DNA of 64,000 nucleotides from Eutreptiella sp. 'Long Island Sound 2002' (GCA_964036045.1 OZ038395.1:3932410-3996409); one strand, 5' to 3'. Positions 26,301 through 39,797 are shown, counted from the stretch's first letter. Notes: generated by a model from the sequence alone, not told the origin. Translations and numbers: made by a program.

Positions 26301-29300
26301 CAGTTTCCGGTAGCCATACGGGTGCATAATAATTGTGCAGGGTGCATAATCCCATCAGTTTCCGGTAGCCATACGGGTGCATAATAATTGTGCAGGGTGC
26401 ATAATCTCATCAGTTTCCGGTAGCCATACGGGTGCATAATAATTGTGCACAGTGCATAATCTCATCAGTTTCCGGTAGCCATACGGGTGCATCATAATTG
26501 TGCAGGGTGCATAATCTCATCAGTTTCCGGTAGCCATACGGGTGCATAATAATTGTGCAGGGTGCAAAAACTCATCAGTTTCTGGTGGCCATACGGGTGC
26601 ATAATAATTGTGCAGGGTGCAAAAGCTCATCAGTTTCCGGTAGCCATACGCGTGCATAATAATTGTGCAGGGTGCATAATCTCATCACTTTTCGGTAGCC
26701 ATACGGGTGCATAATAATTGTGCAGGCTGCATAATCTCATCCGTTTCTGGTAGCAATACTGGTGCATAATAATTGTGCAGGTTGCATAATTCCATCAGTT
26801 TCCGGTAGCCATACGGGTGCATAATAATTGTGCAGGGTGCATAATCTCATCAGTCTCTGGTAGCCATACGGGTGCATAATAATTGTGCAGGGTGCAGAAT
26901 CTCATCAGTTTCCGGTAGCCATACGGGTGCATAATAATTGTGCAGGGTGCATAATCTCATCAGTTTCCGGTAGCCATACGGGTGCATAATAATTGTGCAG
27001 GGTGCATAATCTCATCAGTTTCCGGTAGCCATACGGGTGCATAATAATTGTGCAGGGTGCATAATCTCATCAGTTTCCTGTAGCCATATGGGTGCATGAT
27101 AATTGTGCTAGGTGCATAATCTCATCAGTTTCCGGTAGCCATACGGGTGCATCATAATTGTGCAGGGTGCATAATCTCATTAGTTTCCGGTAGCCATAGG
27201 GGTGCATAATAATTGTGCAGGGTGCATAATCTCATCAGTTTCCTGTAGCCATACGGGTGCATAATAATTGTGCAGGGTGCATAATCTCATCAGTTTCCGG
27301 TAGCAATACGGGTGCATAATAATTGTGCAGCGTGCTGAATCTCATCATCTTCCGGTAGCCATACGGGTGCATAATAATTGTGCAGGGTGCATAATGTCAT
27401 CAGTTTCCGGTAGCCATGGGGGTGCATAACAATTGTGCAGGATGCATAATCTCATCAGTTTCCTGTAGCCATACGGTGCATAATAATTGTGCAGGGTGCA
27501 CAATCTCATCGGTTTCCGGTAGCCATAGGGGTGCATAATAATGGTGCAGGGTGCATAATCTCATCAGTTTCCGGTAGCCATACGGGTGCACCATAATTGT
27601 GCAGGGTGCATAATCTCATCAGTTTTCCGGTAGCCATACGGGTGCATTATAATTGTGCAGGGTGCATAATCTCATTAGTTTCCGGTAGCCATAGGGGTGC
27701 ATAATAATTGTGCAGAGTGCATAATCTCATCAGTTTCCTGTAGCCATAGGGCTGCATAATAATTGTGCAGGGCGCATAATCTCATCAGTTTCCGGTAGCC
27801 ATACGGGTGCATAATAATTGTGCAGGGTGCATAATGTCATCAGTTTCCGGTAGCCATATGGGTGCATAATAATTGTGCAGGGCGCATAATCTCATCAGCT
27901 TCCGGTAGCCATACGGGTGCATAATAATTGTGCAGAGTGCATAATCTGATCAGTTTCCGGTAGCCATACGGGTGCATCATAATTGTGCACGGTGCATAAT
28001 CTCATCAGTTTCCGGTAGCCATACGGGTGCATAATAATTGTGCAGGGTGCAGAATCTCATCAGTTTCCGGTGGCCATACGGGTGCATTATAATTGTGCAG
28101 GGTGCATAATCTCATTAGTTTCCGGTAGCCATAGGGGTGCATAATAATTGTGCAGAGTGCATAATCTCATCAGTTTCCTGTAGCCATAGGGCTGCATAAT
28201 AATTGTGCAGGGTGCAAAAGCTCATCAGTTTCCGGTAGCCATACGGGTGCATAATAATTGTGCAGGGTGCATAATGTCATCACTTTTCGGTAGCCATACG
28301 GGTGCATAATAATTGTGCAGGCTGCATAATCTCATCAGTTTCCGGTAGCAATACTGGTGCATAATAATTGTGCAGGTTGCAAAATCTCATCAGTTTCAGG
28401 TAGCCATACGGGTGCATGATAATTGTGCAGGGTGCATAATCTCATCAGTCTCTGGTAGCCATACGGGTGCATAATAATTGTGCAGGGTGCATAATCTCAT
28501 CAGTTTCCGGTAGCCATACGGGTGCATAATAATTGTGCAGGGTGCATAATCTCATCAGTTTCCGGTAGCCATACGGGTGCATAATAATTGTGCAGGGTGC
28601 ATAATCTCATCAGTTTCCTGTAGCCATACGGGTGCATGATAATTGTGCAGGGTGCTTAATCTCATCAGTTTGCGGTAGCCATACAGGTGCATAATAATTG
28701 TGCAGGGTGCATAATCTCATCAGCTTCCGGTAGCCATACGGGTGCATAATAATTGTGGAGGGTGCATAATTTCATCAGTTTCCGGTAGCCATACGGGTGC
28801 ATAATAATTGTGCAGGGTGCATAATCTCATCATCTTCTGGTAGCCATACGGGTGCATAATAATTGTGCAGGGTGCATAATCTCATCAGTTTCCGGTAGCC
28901 ATATGGTGCATGATAATTGTGCAGGGTGCTTAATCTCATCAGTTTCCTGTAGCCATACGGGTGCATAATAATTGTGCAGGGTGCACAATCTCATCAGTTT
29001 CCGGTAGCCATACGGGTGCATAATAATTGTGCAGGGTGCATAATCTCATCAGTTTCCGGTAGCCATACGGGTGCATAATAATTATGCAGGGTGCATAATG
29101 TCATCAGTTTCCGGTAGCCATTCGGGTGCATAATAATTGTGCAGGGTGCATAATTCCATCAGTTTCCGGTAGCCATATGGTGCATAATAATTGTGCAGGG
29201 TGCATAATCTCATCAGTTTCCGGTAGCCATATGGTGCATGATAATTGTGCAGGGTGCTTAATCTCATCAGTTTCCGGTAGCCATAGGGGTGCATAATAAT

Positions 29301-29940
29301 TGTGCAGGGTGCATAATCTCATCAGTTTCCTGTAGCCATACGGGTGCATAATAATTGTGCAGGGTGCATAATCTCATCAGTTTCCGGTAGCAATACGGGT
29401 GCATAATAATTGTGCAGGGTGCATAATCTCATCATCTTCCGGTAGCCATACGGGTGCATAATAATTGTGCAGGGTGCATAATTTGATCAGTTTCCGGTAG
29501 CCATACGGGTGCATAATAATTGTGCAGGGTGCATAATCTCATCAGTTTCCGGTAGACATATGGGTGCACAATAATTGTGCAGGGTGCATAATCTCATCAG
29601 TTTCCGGTAGCCATACGGGTGCATAATAATTGTGCAGGGTGCATAATCTCATCAGTTTCCGGTAGCCATACGGGTGCATAATAATTATGCAGGGTGCATA
29701 ATGTCATCAGTTTCCGGTAGCCATACGGGTGCATAATAATTGTGCAGGGTGCATAATCTCATCAGTTTCCGGTAGCCATACGGGTGCATAATAATTGTGC
29801 AGGGTGCATAATCTTATTAGTTTCCGGTAGCCATACGGGTGCATAATAATTATGCAGGGTGCATAATCTCATCAGTTTCCGGTAGCCATACGGGTGCATA
29901 ATAAATGTGCAGAGTGCACAATCTCCTCAGTTTCCGGTAG
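5372..29940 (+). repeat. 55-bp satellite array, about 447 units
   Basis: A 24.6-kb head-to-tail array of a 55-bp unit running CCGGTAGCCATACGGGTGCA, then TAATAATTGTGCAGGGTGCA, then TAATCTCATCAGTTT. Inside each unit the block GGGTGCATAAT occurs twice 20 bp apart, so the unit is a 20 + 20 + 15 composite. Most units differ from the consensus at one to four positions, and 54-bp and about 45-bp variants occur (for example near 7110, 10520, 12660, 17305). On the minus strand the unit is open for about 63 codons until a recurring TGA; these short frames (MHPYGYRKLMRLCTLHNYYA type) are products of the period and not genes. Marker variants recur at kilobase spacing, showing higher-order repeats. The array begins at CCGGTAGCC and ends at CCGGTAG. 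Confidence 0.98.
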
Positions 29941-31970
29941 GGACCACAACGGACCACCACGAACCACGACGAACCACCATGACCCACCACTAACCACCAC
30001 AAACCACCACGAACCACCACAAACCACCACGAACCACGAACCACCACGAACCACCACGAACCACGACGAGCCACCACGAACCACCACGAACCACGAACCA
30101 CCACGAACCACTACGAACCACCACGAACCACCACGAACCACCAGGGACCACAACGGACCACCACAGACCACCACGAATCACCACGAACCACCACGAACCA
30201 CCACGAACCACCACGAACCACCACGAACCACCACGAACCACCACGAACCACCACGAAATACAAGGGACCACCACGAACCACCAGGGACCACCACGAACCA
30301 CCAGGAACCACCCCGAACCACCACGAACCACCACCAACCGTCCACAACCACCACGAACCACCACGAACCACCACGAACCACCACGAACCTCCACGAACCA
30401 CCACGAACCACCACGAACCACCAAGGACCACAACGGACCACCACAGACCACCACGAACCACCACGAACCACCACGAACCACCAAGGACCACAACGGACCA
30501 CCACAGACCACCACGAACCACCACGAACCACCACGAACCACCACGAACCACCAGAAACCACCACAAACCACCACGAACGACCACAAACCACCACAAACCA
30601 CCACGAACCACCACGAACCACCACGAACCACGACGAGCCACCACGAACCACCACGAACCACCATGAACCACCACGAACAACTACGAACCACCACGAACAA
30701 CCACAAACCACCAGGGACCACAACGGACCACCACAGACCACCACGAATCACCACGAACCACCACGAACCACCACAAACCACCACGAACCACCACGAACCA
30801 CCATGAACCACCACCAACCACCAGGGACCACAACGGACCGCCACAGACCGCCACGAACCACCACGAACCACCACGAACCACCACGAATCACCAGGGACCA
30901 CAACGGACCACCACAAACCACCACGAACCACCACAAACCACCGAGAAACCCCCACGAAACACCAGGACCCACCACTAACCACCACGAACCACCACGAACC
31001 ACCACAAACCACCACGAACCACCACAAACCACGACGAACCACCATGAACCACCACGAACCACCACGAACAACCACGAACCACTACGAACCACCACGAACC
31101 ACCACGAACCACCAGGGATCACAACGGACCACCACAGACCACCACGAATCACCACGAACCACCAGGAACCACCACGAACCACCACGAAATACCAGGGACC
31201 ACCACAAACCACCATGAACCTCCACGAACCACCACGAACCACCACGAACCGCCACGAACCACCACGAACCACCACGAACCACCATGAACCACCACGAACC
31301 ACCACGAACCACCACGGACCACGACGAACCACCACGAACTACCACGAACCACCAGGGACCACCACGAACCACCATGGACCACCACGCATCACCACGAACC
31401 ACCACGAACCACCACGAACCACCACGAACCGCCACGAACCACCACGAACCGCCACGAACCACCACGAACCACCACGAACCACCAGGAACCACCACCAACC
31501 ACCACGAACCGCCAAGAACCACCACGAACCACAACGGACCACCACGGACCTCCACGAACCACCACGAACCACCAGGAACCACCATGGACCACAACGGACC
31601 ACCACGGACCACCACGAACCACCACAAACCACCACGAACCACCACGAACCACCACGAACCACCAAGAACCACCACGAACCACCACGAACCAACACGAACC
31701 ACCACGAACCACCACGAACCACCACGAACCACCACGAACCACCACGAACCACCACAACCCACCACGAACCACCATGAACCACCAGGGACCACAACGGACC
31801 ACCACAGACCACCACGAACCACCACGAACCACCACGAATCACCAGGGACCACAACGGACCACCACAGACCACCACGAACCACCACGAACCACCACGAACC
31901 ACCACGACCCACCACTAACCACCACGAACCACCACGAACCACCACAAACCACCACGAAATACCAGGGACC
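29941..31970 (+). repeat. 10-bp satellite array A, (CCACCACGAA)n
   Basis: About 200 units, with variants such as CCACAAACCA, CCAGGGACCA, CAACGGACCA and GAAATACCAG. It directly abuts the 55-bp array. As the 10-bp unit contains no stop in any register, both strands are open in all frames (NHHEPPRTTT on one strand, VVRGGSWWFV on the other). Confidence 0.97.
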
Positions 31971-31973
31971 ACC

Positions 31974-34900
31974 ATATTGGGCACCTCAGTGACGGCGGGG
32001 CACGCCCTCAAGCGGAGCCTAGTGGCCTTGGGAGAGGCCTAGCGCCAGCAGAGCCTCCGGGGGGTGAAACGCAGGGCCCTCCGACGCAAGCAGGAAACCC
32101 TCAATTTGAAACGCACCCCAGAGCAGTGGAGGGAGGTGCAGCGTCGTAGCACGGCCCCCCCGCGCGATGTCTCGGAAATCCCCCTGGACAGCAAGGCGCT
32201 CCTCAACCCCAGGGAGACGTTGTCTGCCCTGTACTTGAGCCGCCTACAGCTCCAGGGCCATAGCTACCGGATCTGAGATGACCCCGACCGATGGGCCCAC
32301 TTCCAGAGGTACCTGGGGCTCCTGCCGCAGCATGCCCCGCCAGCCCGCGGCGACTATGTCCAGCCCCGCCACCTCTGGGAGGTGCAGTCGGGGAAGGCCC
32401 GCGGCCCCGACCTCCGCCTACCCGAAGCGGACGTCTGCATCGATATAGCCTGGTACCGACACCTGACGGAGGCGGACCAGAAGACCCTGTGCACCGTGGT
32501 GCGCAGCCCCCCAGTCAGCCGCACGGTGGGCAGGCGGGGGCGGGTTACCCTGCTCCTAAAAAACCCGGACCAGCCGGTCCAGGAGGCGAACCTCCGGGGG
32601 ATAACCATCTCCTCCCACGTCTCCAAACTCGAGCCCACGGCCTTCTATGCCGTGGCGACAGCCGTCTACGAGCGGGCCCTGGGGGGCCTCTGCCTAGTGG
32701 GGGGCATGCGGGGTATATCCCTCCAGGAGGTCGTCCGCACGGTGCACATGAAGCTGGACCTGGCCAGGCTTCAAAACCGGATAGTAGACGTCCTGATCAC
32801 GGATCTCTCGAAATTCTTCGACGTAATCGCGCAGGACATTCACCCTATAGTGGGAGCCCGGGTGGGCCTGGGAGAGGCCGACCACCTCGCCACCCATACC
32901 GAGGGTTTCTCCTACACCCTGCCCTTGGGCCCCTGGCAGTCCCACACCCTGACGCAACTCCTGGGTACGCCCCAGGGTACCGTCCAAGGGGTCCATGCGG
33001 GGGCGACGGCGGCGCTCCCCTTCTTGCGATACATGGACATCGCATACCGGTCCTCGGCGGCGGAGCCCTTCCGCTTCCCGGGACTCATGTGGGTGGACGA
33101 CACGATCGTCCTCTTGGAGCGGGGCGATTCCCACCCCATACAGGGGGTCCTATTGGATCAGCGGGTATACTACCAGGGAATCCTGCGGGTGGACGTCCCT
33201 GACCGCAAGATCCAGCACGGCTCCACGTCAGACCCACGGCCCCTACGGTCGCCTACGCCAGCAGCCGTGGCCCGCCACCTAGGCCGCGCGTGGGTGACGA
33301 GTACCCCGGACCAGCGGCGGGAGGCACTGGCAGGGGCCCCGGAGATACAGCCCTCCAGGGTCCTCCGATATATGGGAACCGACATTTACCTCCAGGGGGC
33401 GCCTACGGCCCCCCGCAACCTGCCGGGGGTCAAGGCGGAGCTCTGGACACAGCTCCGCCCCCAGCGGCTCTCCCCGGACGCGGCCATGATGGTACTCATG
33501 GCCAAACTCCCGAGCAAGCTGCTCCCCTTGGCCAGCGTGTACCGCCCCACGGCCAGGGTACACGCGGCGAACGATGCTCTCATGGTGCGAGCATACAAGC
33601 ACGTGACAGGCATCTCCCGCCACGCTCATACCGACGCGCTTTGGGGACCCTGGGAGCATGGGTGCCAAGGTCTCACTCGGTCAGAGCACTCGTGGCAGGC
33701 GGAGGTAGTTCGAGAGTGGGTTCGGCAGGGGGCCTGGGCCAAGCAGGAGTTCCGGGACTCCCAGGCCTACACCCTGCAAACGCACCAGGCGCTCAGGGGG
33801 GGATGCCCGGCGGTGCTTACCCCGGGGCAGTACACGCATCACCCCAAGTGCCCCCACCTCATAGCCACGCTGCAGCGGGTCGTGGATGAGGTGGCTCTGC
33901 CCATGTGGATGCCGGGCCAGTGCTCAGGGACTACCCCCATCCTGGTCCGAGGTCCCGGTGGGCCGCGATCGGCGGCAGCGGCGGCCCCTGCCCCCCGGGT
34001 GGAGGTGTACACAACTCTGTATGGCGCCGTCGCGCAGGTGGTCGTCCCCCCGACGGTGTACGAGACGGTACAGGCCCTAGGCTACCATCACCTCGGCGAC
34101 CTCTACACAGGGAATCACCAGGTGCTACCGGAGCGAGCCCTGAAGAGACGAGCGCCAGCCCGCAAGGGGATCCCGGGGCTAGGTGCGTGGCTGGCCCGCC
34201 ACGCTGCGGTACTAGTCCAGCTCCTGAGGGAACCCACGCCGCGATGGCAAGCGGCACCAAAGGACTGGGTCCCGGGGGCCGTGCCCACCTATCAGGCGGA
34301 AGTCATAGTGGGGGGCCGGGCGGCCAAAACCACCCGAATGGAGACGATATACCATAGGGGGCAGCCCCTCCGGATGACCGCGGCCCTGCAGGACACCATG
34401 GAGACCGCGGGCTGGGCGCCAGAACCCCGGGTGTGCCAGCAGCCCCCGGGCACCCTGCCCAGCGACACCAGGCTCCACCGCCTCCTGGTGGCCCTCCTGG
34501 ATATCCAGGTGCAGGTGGATGCGCCACTGCACACCCAGCTGTGGGGCGATCACCGGCAGGAGTCCCTGGCCCAGCTCCAGCGCACTGGGGTCAGGGCGCC
34601 CACCGTCGTGTGGACGACAGCCCCCCCGACTGCCGCCTACTGGAACTGGGCCAGCACATCGCAGGCCCCTCTCGTGACGGTCACCTCGACGCTGCCGCCG
34701 TTTCCGTGGATCGGCATAGCCCCGGCGGCGGTGGCGCGCTTCCAATATCCAGCGGAGTGCATGGCGCACAAATGCCCGGGGCACCCGCACAAGGGGCCCC
34801 TCTATTACTCCCTCGATACGGTGGGGTCAGTGCCGGCGGAGCTTCACCAGGCCCTGCGCACCCACCTCAGGGAGCACCATGGGGACATGGCCCTCCTGGC

Positions 34901-35403
34901 GCCACACGGCCGGGCGACCAGCCCCCCGCGAGTGTTGGCCCCTGAGACTCGCCCGGGCGTCTGGTTCCATGACCTGCCTGCGCTGGCGACCCTCCGAGGC
35001 AGTGTCGTGGCGGTGGATGCCGGGGCCACGCAGGCGGGTATGGCCATGGCCGGGGTCGTCCAGAGCGGGCCTGGGGAGTACCAGGCCCAGGTCGCCTCAG
35101 GAGTGGGCACCTCCCAGGGGGGGGAGGCGATGGCCCTCCTCTCGTATGCCCGCCGGCTGGCGACACAGCCGGGGGTTTACTGGCTGGTGCCGGACTCGGA
35201 GGCAGCAGTGGGGGCCCTCCGCACGTACCAGGAAGGAGGGCACTGCGGAGATGGCATCCACCACCTCTACGCCACTGTCCTGGGGGGGCAGCGCCTCTCC
35301 CCCAGGTCTGCCATCAATGTGGTGACCACACCATCGCACTAGATCACGGACCTCAACGTCCGTGTGGACGCAGCGACGCGGGAGCCGCAGGAGGTAGACC
35401 TCA
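31974..35403 (+). pseudogene. LINE-type polyprotein fragment: RT and RNase H
   Basis: One frame runs from the array into 35403, broken by three in-frame stops: TAG 32040-32042, TGA 32274-32276 and TAG 35340-35342. Counting from Met 32382, RT motifs appear in order: GITISSHVSKLE (about 73-84), motif A D141-LSKFFD, motif B GTPQGT (195-200), motif C WVDDT with D239-D240. The C-terminal RNase H has D879 (VVAVDAG), E915 (GGEAM) and D938 (VPDSEA). The last stop falls directly after the His of TTPSH, before NVRVD, which would supply the final Asp. No endonuclease or 3' UTR is present, so the copy is cut at both ends, where 10-bp satellite begins. It replicates by target-primed reverse transcription if intact; here it is presumably dead. 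The sense strand is the CCACCACGAA strand of both neighbouring arrays. RT and RNase H identification is firm; the clade is not determined. Confidence 0.85.
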
Positions 35404-36038
35404 CCACGAACCACCACGAACCACCACGAACCACCACGAATCACCAGGGACCACAACGGACCACCACAGACCACCACGAACCACCACGAACCACGACGAG
35501 CCACCACGAACCACCACGAACCACCACGAACCACCACGAACCACCACGAATCTCCATGAACCACCACGAACCACCAGGGACCATAACGGACCACCACAGA
35601 CCTCCACGAATCACCACGACCCACCACGAACCACCACGAACCACCACCAACCACCACGAACCACCACGAACCACCACGAAATACCAGGGACCACCACGAA
35701 CCACCAGTGACCACCACGAACCACCAGGAACCGCCACGAACCACCACGAACCACCACGAACCGCCACGAACCACCACGAACCACCACGAACCACCAAGAA
35801 CCACCACGAACCACCACGAACCACCACGAACCACCACGAACCACCACGGACCACGACGAACCAACACGAACTACCACGAACCACCAGGGACCACCACGAA
35901 CCACCATGGACCACCACGCACCACCACGAACCACCACGAACCACCACGAACCACCACCAACCGCCACGAACCACCACGAACCGCCACGAACCACCACGAA
36001 CCACCACAAACCACAAGGAACCACCACCAACCACCACG
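35404..36038 (+). repeat. 10-bp satellite array B, (CCACCACGAA)n
   Basis: About 64 units in the same orientation as array A. It starts directly after the truncated LINE RNase H and ends directly against the truncated RNase H of the minus-strand YR element. Confidence 0.97.
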
Positions 36039-36044
36039 CGCGCG

Positions 36045-37803
36045 CAGCGACACCATTTGTGCCCCCGCCACTTGCGAATCGGTCACCAGAACCAAAAACC
36101 GCCAACCCAGCCGCTCGGCCAGACGCACCGCCCAACACAGCCCCGACAGCTCCGCACTCTGCTGGGTATGTCGAGTGGGCGGGATAACCACGGACGACTT
36201 CGTGTTTACAAGGCATAAAAATACCCGCCCGATACCGGAACACGTCCAAAGCCGCATCAACAAACATGGTGGTGAACGCATGGCGGCCAAGCGCCACCGG
36301 GTGATCCAAAGCACACTTCAGGGACCACCTCAGGGTACCAGGCGGAGACCAGGATTCCATAGCGAATACTATCGCGGCGGCCAACCCGTGCAGCACCTTA
36401 AGAGGGACCGGCTGCCCAACAACTCCCCACCTCTGCCAGCAGTAAGCCCCGGACCAAAATGGGCCCATGCCACGACGTGGCCTCACATGCCACTGAATAA
36501 AGCCTAACACCTTATTCAAGTGACGGGGGTGCGGGTGGGCCGCTGTTGCCAGACGCAGCCATTGCGCAAACATATGCAAATACGCGCGCGGGTGGGACCA
36601 AACGCACCGCGTTTGCGTATCAATATGCTTCCCCCAAAACAAAATGCGCGTCGTAGGCCCCAAAACCGACTTAGGGGACACCAAAAACCCTGCAGCCTTC
36701 AATGCCTCAACCACCCGCCGGGTGGCCTCCCGCAGCTCCGCCGGACACCCACCCAGCAATAGGAAATCATCCAAATAATGGAAGATGACCATATGCGGCG
36801 GGACAATCCCCTCTATCACCTTTTGCAAGGCCAATTGGCACAGCAGCGGGGAAAATTTCCAGCCAAACGGCATGCGACGCATGCGGTACACGACCCGCGC
36901 CCCCCCTCCCGGCCGAAAACAAAACCGAAACGCCCTCAACGCCTTCGGTGGCAAAACAAACGACCAAAAGGCGTTTTTCAGATCGATGTGCGTGCAAAAC
37001 AGGGGCTCACGCGGCGGCCACGCACTGAGGCGATCCGCCATGTTTTCCCAGCTGCACAATGAAAAACGCGCAGGGCGGGGCATGGTGTCGTTGAAGTCCA
37101 CTAAGTGGAAAATCACGGACACCTTCTCCGAGGACTTCGGAATGATGAAGGGCCAGCATGTGGTAGGTCGGCCAGGGTCGTCCACCACCCTCTCAACCAG
37201 CCCCCCCACCTCAAGGGAGCGCAACATGGGTTCCACCAGCGGGTCCGTCTCCCGCCTGTGGAGGACCGCCGGTGGGGGGGAGACCTCCGGCGCAAACACC
37301 GCGGCCGACCGCTCCACATCCACCCCCTCCCCCACAACCTCATCCCACGGTGCGTCTGAGATGTGGTACGTCCCAATATCACCCAACCCCCGGGCCGCCA
37401 CTTCGGAATCAAGCGCCTGCATGACTGGCTTGGGCGAGGTGGAGACATGCATCAGGCTAGCCCAACCCTCCGGCGGAAGCTCGCCAAGCACCCGCAGAAA
37501 AATGGGCACCGTATCAGGGAGCCGGAAATCTTCGGCCGTGAAAGCTCTCATCAAAAAGAGGTGCAACCTCTGCATCAGGAGGCGGACGCTGATTTTGAGG
37601 GCGACTTCCGCGTGTCTGGGCCTGCCTCGATTTGTGTGTTGGCAGTGGGGATAGCCCAAATCCAGGGCACGGTCCCCGTGGACGGCCAGCGGCGCTGGAT
37701 CCATTGGGCCAGGCAGAGCATGGCCAGTCCCAGGTGGTAGCCCTCCCGCCCTGAGGTGATTTGGGCCCGGGCGCGGGCTGGGGGTTCGTCGACGGACAGC
37801 CAC
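36045..37803 (-). pseudogene. YR retroelement RT and RNase H, truncated
   Basis: The minus-strand frame encodes a DIRS/Ngaro/LTR-type RT: WPFIIPKSSEKVSVIFHLVDFN (split here as WPFIIPK and IFHLVDFN), motif A HIDLKNAF with D274, RMPFGWKFSPLLCQLAL as motif B, and the YLDD box at 343-346. RNase H follows with D516 (FVDAALDVFRYRAGIF). A one-base shift near 36190-36220 moves the frame to QQSAELSGLCWAVR (catalytic Glu) and LVTDSQVAG (catalytic Asp). The domain then stops at array B, losing its NxADxPSR end. Upstream of about residue 65 a different frame (LFLLLLRELSSKLAWLS) looks more protein-like, so the N-terminus may also be frameshifted, around 37600-37650. It lies downstream of YR and gag on the same strand. 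RT and RNase H are certain; the element is defective. Confidence 0.85.
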
Positions 37804-38076
37804 GCGAGCTTACTGGACAACTCGCGAAGGAGGAGCAGGAAAAGAGGTTCCCCTACCCCCCCAGAAAACAACGGCGGCCGCGGGCCATCGGGCTGCACCA
37901 CGAGGCCCAGCGGGGACTGACCACGAACATTCCGGGGGCCCAGCATACCACCTGGCCGGAGGACGCTCGGGTCGGCGGGAGATCCACCGTTGTGATTGTT
38001 TGGAGGTCCCGGAGGCCCTCCGGCCAGCTGGTCGCTTAACCCCTGTCCCCGTCGAGCCCCGCGGGCCGCGTGGCCC

Positions 38077-39704
38077 TCAGAGGGAGATTGGGTTGCGTTG
38101 GTCCTCTCCGCGTGGCCTGAACTTACACGCCACTCCGCCGGTCTTTGCCGCTCCGCCTGCCGACTCTCCCAACGGGCGAGACATTTCGGGCCCCTCCCCC
38201 CGCCGAGGCACCTTTTGGGGACGATCAGCGGGGCTCGCACGCCCGTCGGCGCCACGCCCACGTAGACGGCTCCCGGCGGCAGGACGACTCCCGACGGAGC
38301 CACCACCCAGCACCACCTTCGTGCTACCCGGTACAGGGCCGTGGACACGTACGGCACTGCTCACAACAGGCAACCTCCACCGCTTTGGTGCCTGTTTAGC
38401 GCCCTTGTTCCCACCCGCTGACTTGGAAGACGAGGCGCCAGCCGGTAACCGCTTGCGCTTGGCCCCGCCGGCACGTGGCCGGGGCCCTGCAGCTGATTTG
38501 CCGCCGACGACAAATGTGCCGCCTTCGCGCTTACCCAGGTCGGGCCCCGGTGCAGACCCTCCACCACTGCGCTTCGTGGCTGTCGTCGCGGACCCGGCTA
38601 GCTCGAGGGACGATCCGGACGACTCCGAGGAGGACTCCGGGGAATTGGAGTCGGAGGACTCGTCGTCTGCACCCCCACCGGCTCCTTTCGGCCCCCCCTC
38701 TCTGGTAGTGGATGGGACACCCAATCCTTTAACCAGTTCCTTGATGGCCACAGACTCCTTCGCGTACATGGCCCCTGGCGAGAGGTCCTGAATCGGAACC
38801 TCCAACACAGAGCCAGCACAGTCCCCAGCATCCGCAACAGATAAAAGAAGGGGCCCCACCACCTCCGGATCGGTGTACCTGGTGGCGAACTCAAGCGCCG
38901 TTTGGAGGCGGCGCCAATGCCCCCACCATACGAGGAACCGGATGTGGGGAACCCTTTGGTAGCACGCCGCATAGCCACCTCGCCGGAACGCGTGCCATCG
39001 CAGATGGCTCCAACGCGAGTCTCGCACCATGTCCTTAACGGCCTTCTCAAGCCCGGACGCCCCTCGCTCCGCGAACGGCTCTGCCGAATCCGCCGAAGCA
39101 CCCACCAGAGCCAGCAGGTAAGCAGCCCAGCGGCCCAGAGGGCGTCTCTCTTCCGACACCCCCCCACTTTGGTAGCGGTGAAGGAAGCCATGCCGGACGT
39201 TTGCAAGCCCCGAGGCGTAATAGTGGCCGCCTCAGACACTCGCAGCCAGAGCACGTAGTTGAGACAACCGAGGCCCAGCGCGACGCGCTGCTCACGGGTG
39301 CTTGCCGCCTGGGCCAAGAAGGACAGCGCGGGGGGACTAAAATAGGGCTGGTGCCCCGATGACAGTCCCCCTTTCACCAGCCTCCAATGGATGCGGAGGA
39401 CGGTGGGTGGCATGATGCCAAGGTCCTCCGCTCCCCGTACCGCTGACACCACGTTGCGGAGTGTCGACCGTGCCACCCCTGATGACACTTTGGCTGACAG
39501 GTACTCTGAAAGGCACGTAGATGGTCCAGTAGGCAGCGAACGCTCGTCCCCGAAATCGGCGACCGCGAACAAGGAACCCTGATAGCGCCGGGTAGTCCTG
39601 GACGCCCAGCTGCGCATGGCGACGGTCGCCGGGTCGCTCGGGCGATCACCGGAACGGACTGCCGCCCACGCCAGCGCCGCCACAGGAAAGCGTCCTGCAG
39701 CCAT
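38077..39704 (-). pseudogene. YR retroelement tyrosine recombinase, one frameshift
   Basis: The recombinase would integrate a circular DNA intermediate. The N-terminal frame (from 39704) has a SAM-like core-binding region (ASRTTRRYQGSL ... LRNVVSAVRGAEDL) and the first catalytic Arg, R155, in LWLRVSEA. At a G7 run (C7 on plus, 39159-39165) the reading must change frame by one base to enter the second frame, which holds H-x2-R (WHAFRRGGYA), a His in WWGHWRRLQ, and the nucleophile Tyr in ATRYTD. All five catalytic positions are therefore present across the break. An unusually long tail of about 200 residues follows, Ser-, Gly- and Lys/Arg-rich, with an NLS-like AKRKRL. It ends at TGA 38077-38079. 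The frame is continuous with gag upstream except for gag's stop. YR lies before RT, unlike most DIRS-like elements. Confidence 0.85.
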
Positions 39705-39797
39705 GGTCCCCGGCTCGCCGACGGCTCGCCCGACCCCCCCCTCGGGCCTGACTCCAGAGGAACCTTGTGCCCAACCCCAGGTCCCCGTCCCTGGAGC

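Noticed and set aside
6957-29349. Many 60-100 codon minus-strand frames such as MHPYGYRKLMRLCTLHNYYA
   Set aside because: They recur with the 55-bp period and end at a TGA built into the unit, so they are not genes.
5372-29940. CRISPR array
   Set aside because: Units are contiguous without unique spacers, the repeat is 55 bp, and the context is eukaryotic.
29941-31970. Telomeric repeat
   Set aside because: CCACCACGAA/GGTGGTTCGT matches no telomere repeat known to me and is internal, in both orientations.
29894-32042. Open frames of several hundred codons translating NHHEPPRTTT
   Set aside because: They are automatic products of a stop-free 10-bp satellite, present on all frames and both strands.
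32291-33202. 303-codon Pro/Gly-rich plus-strand frame
   Set aside because: Shadow of the LINE RT frame, which contains the RT motifs.
38000-38791. 263-codon plus-strand frame opposite the YR tail
   Set aside because: Antisense of a GC-rich, Ser-rich tail; no motif.
39159-39165. Programmed ribosomal frameshift in YR
   Set aside because: A plain G7 run with no slippery heptamer plus pseudoknot that I can support; sequencing or mutational indel is simpler.
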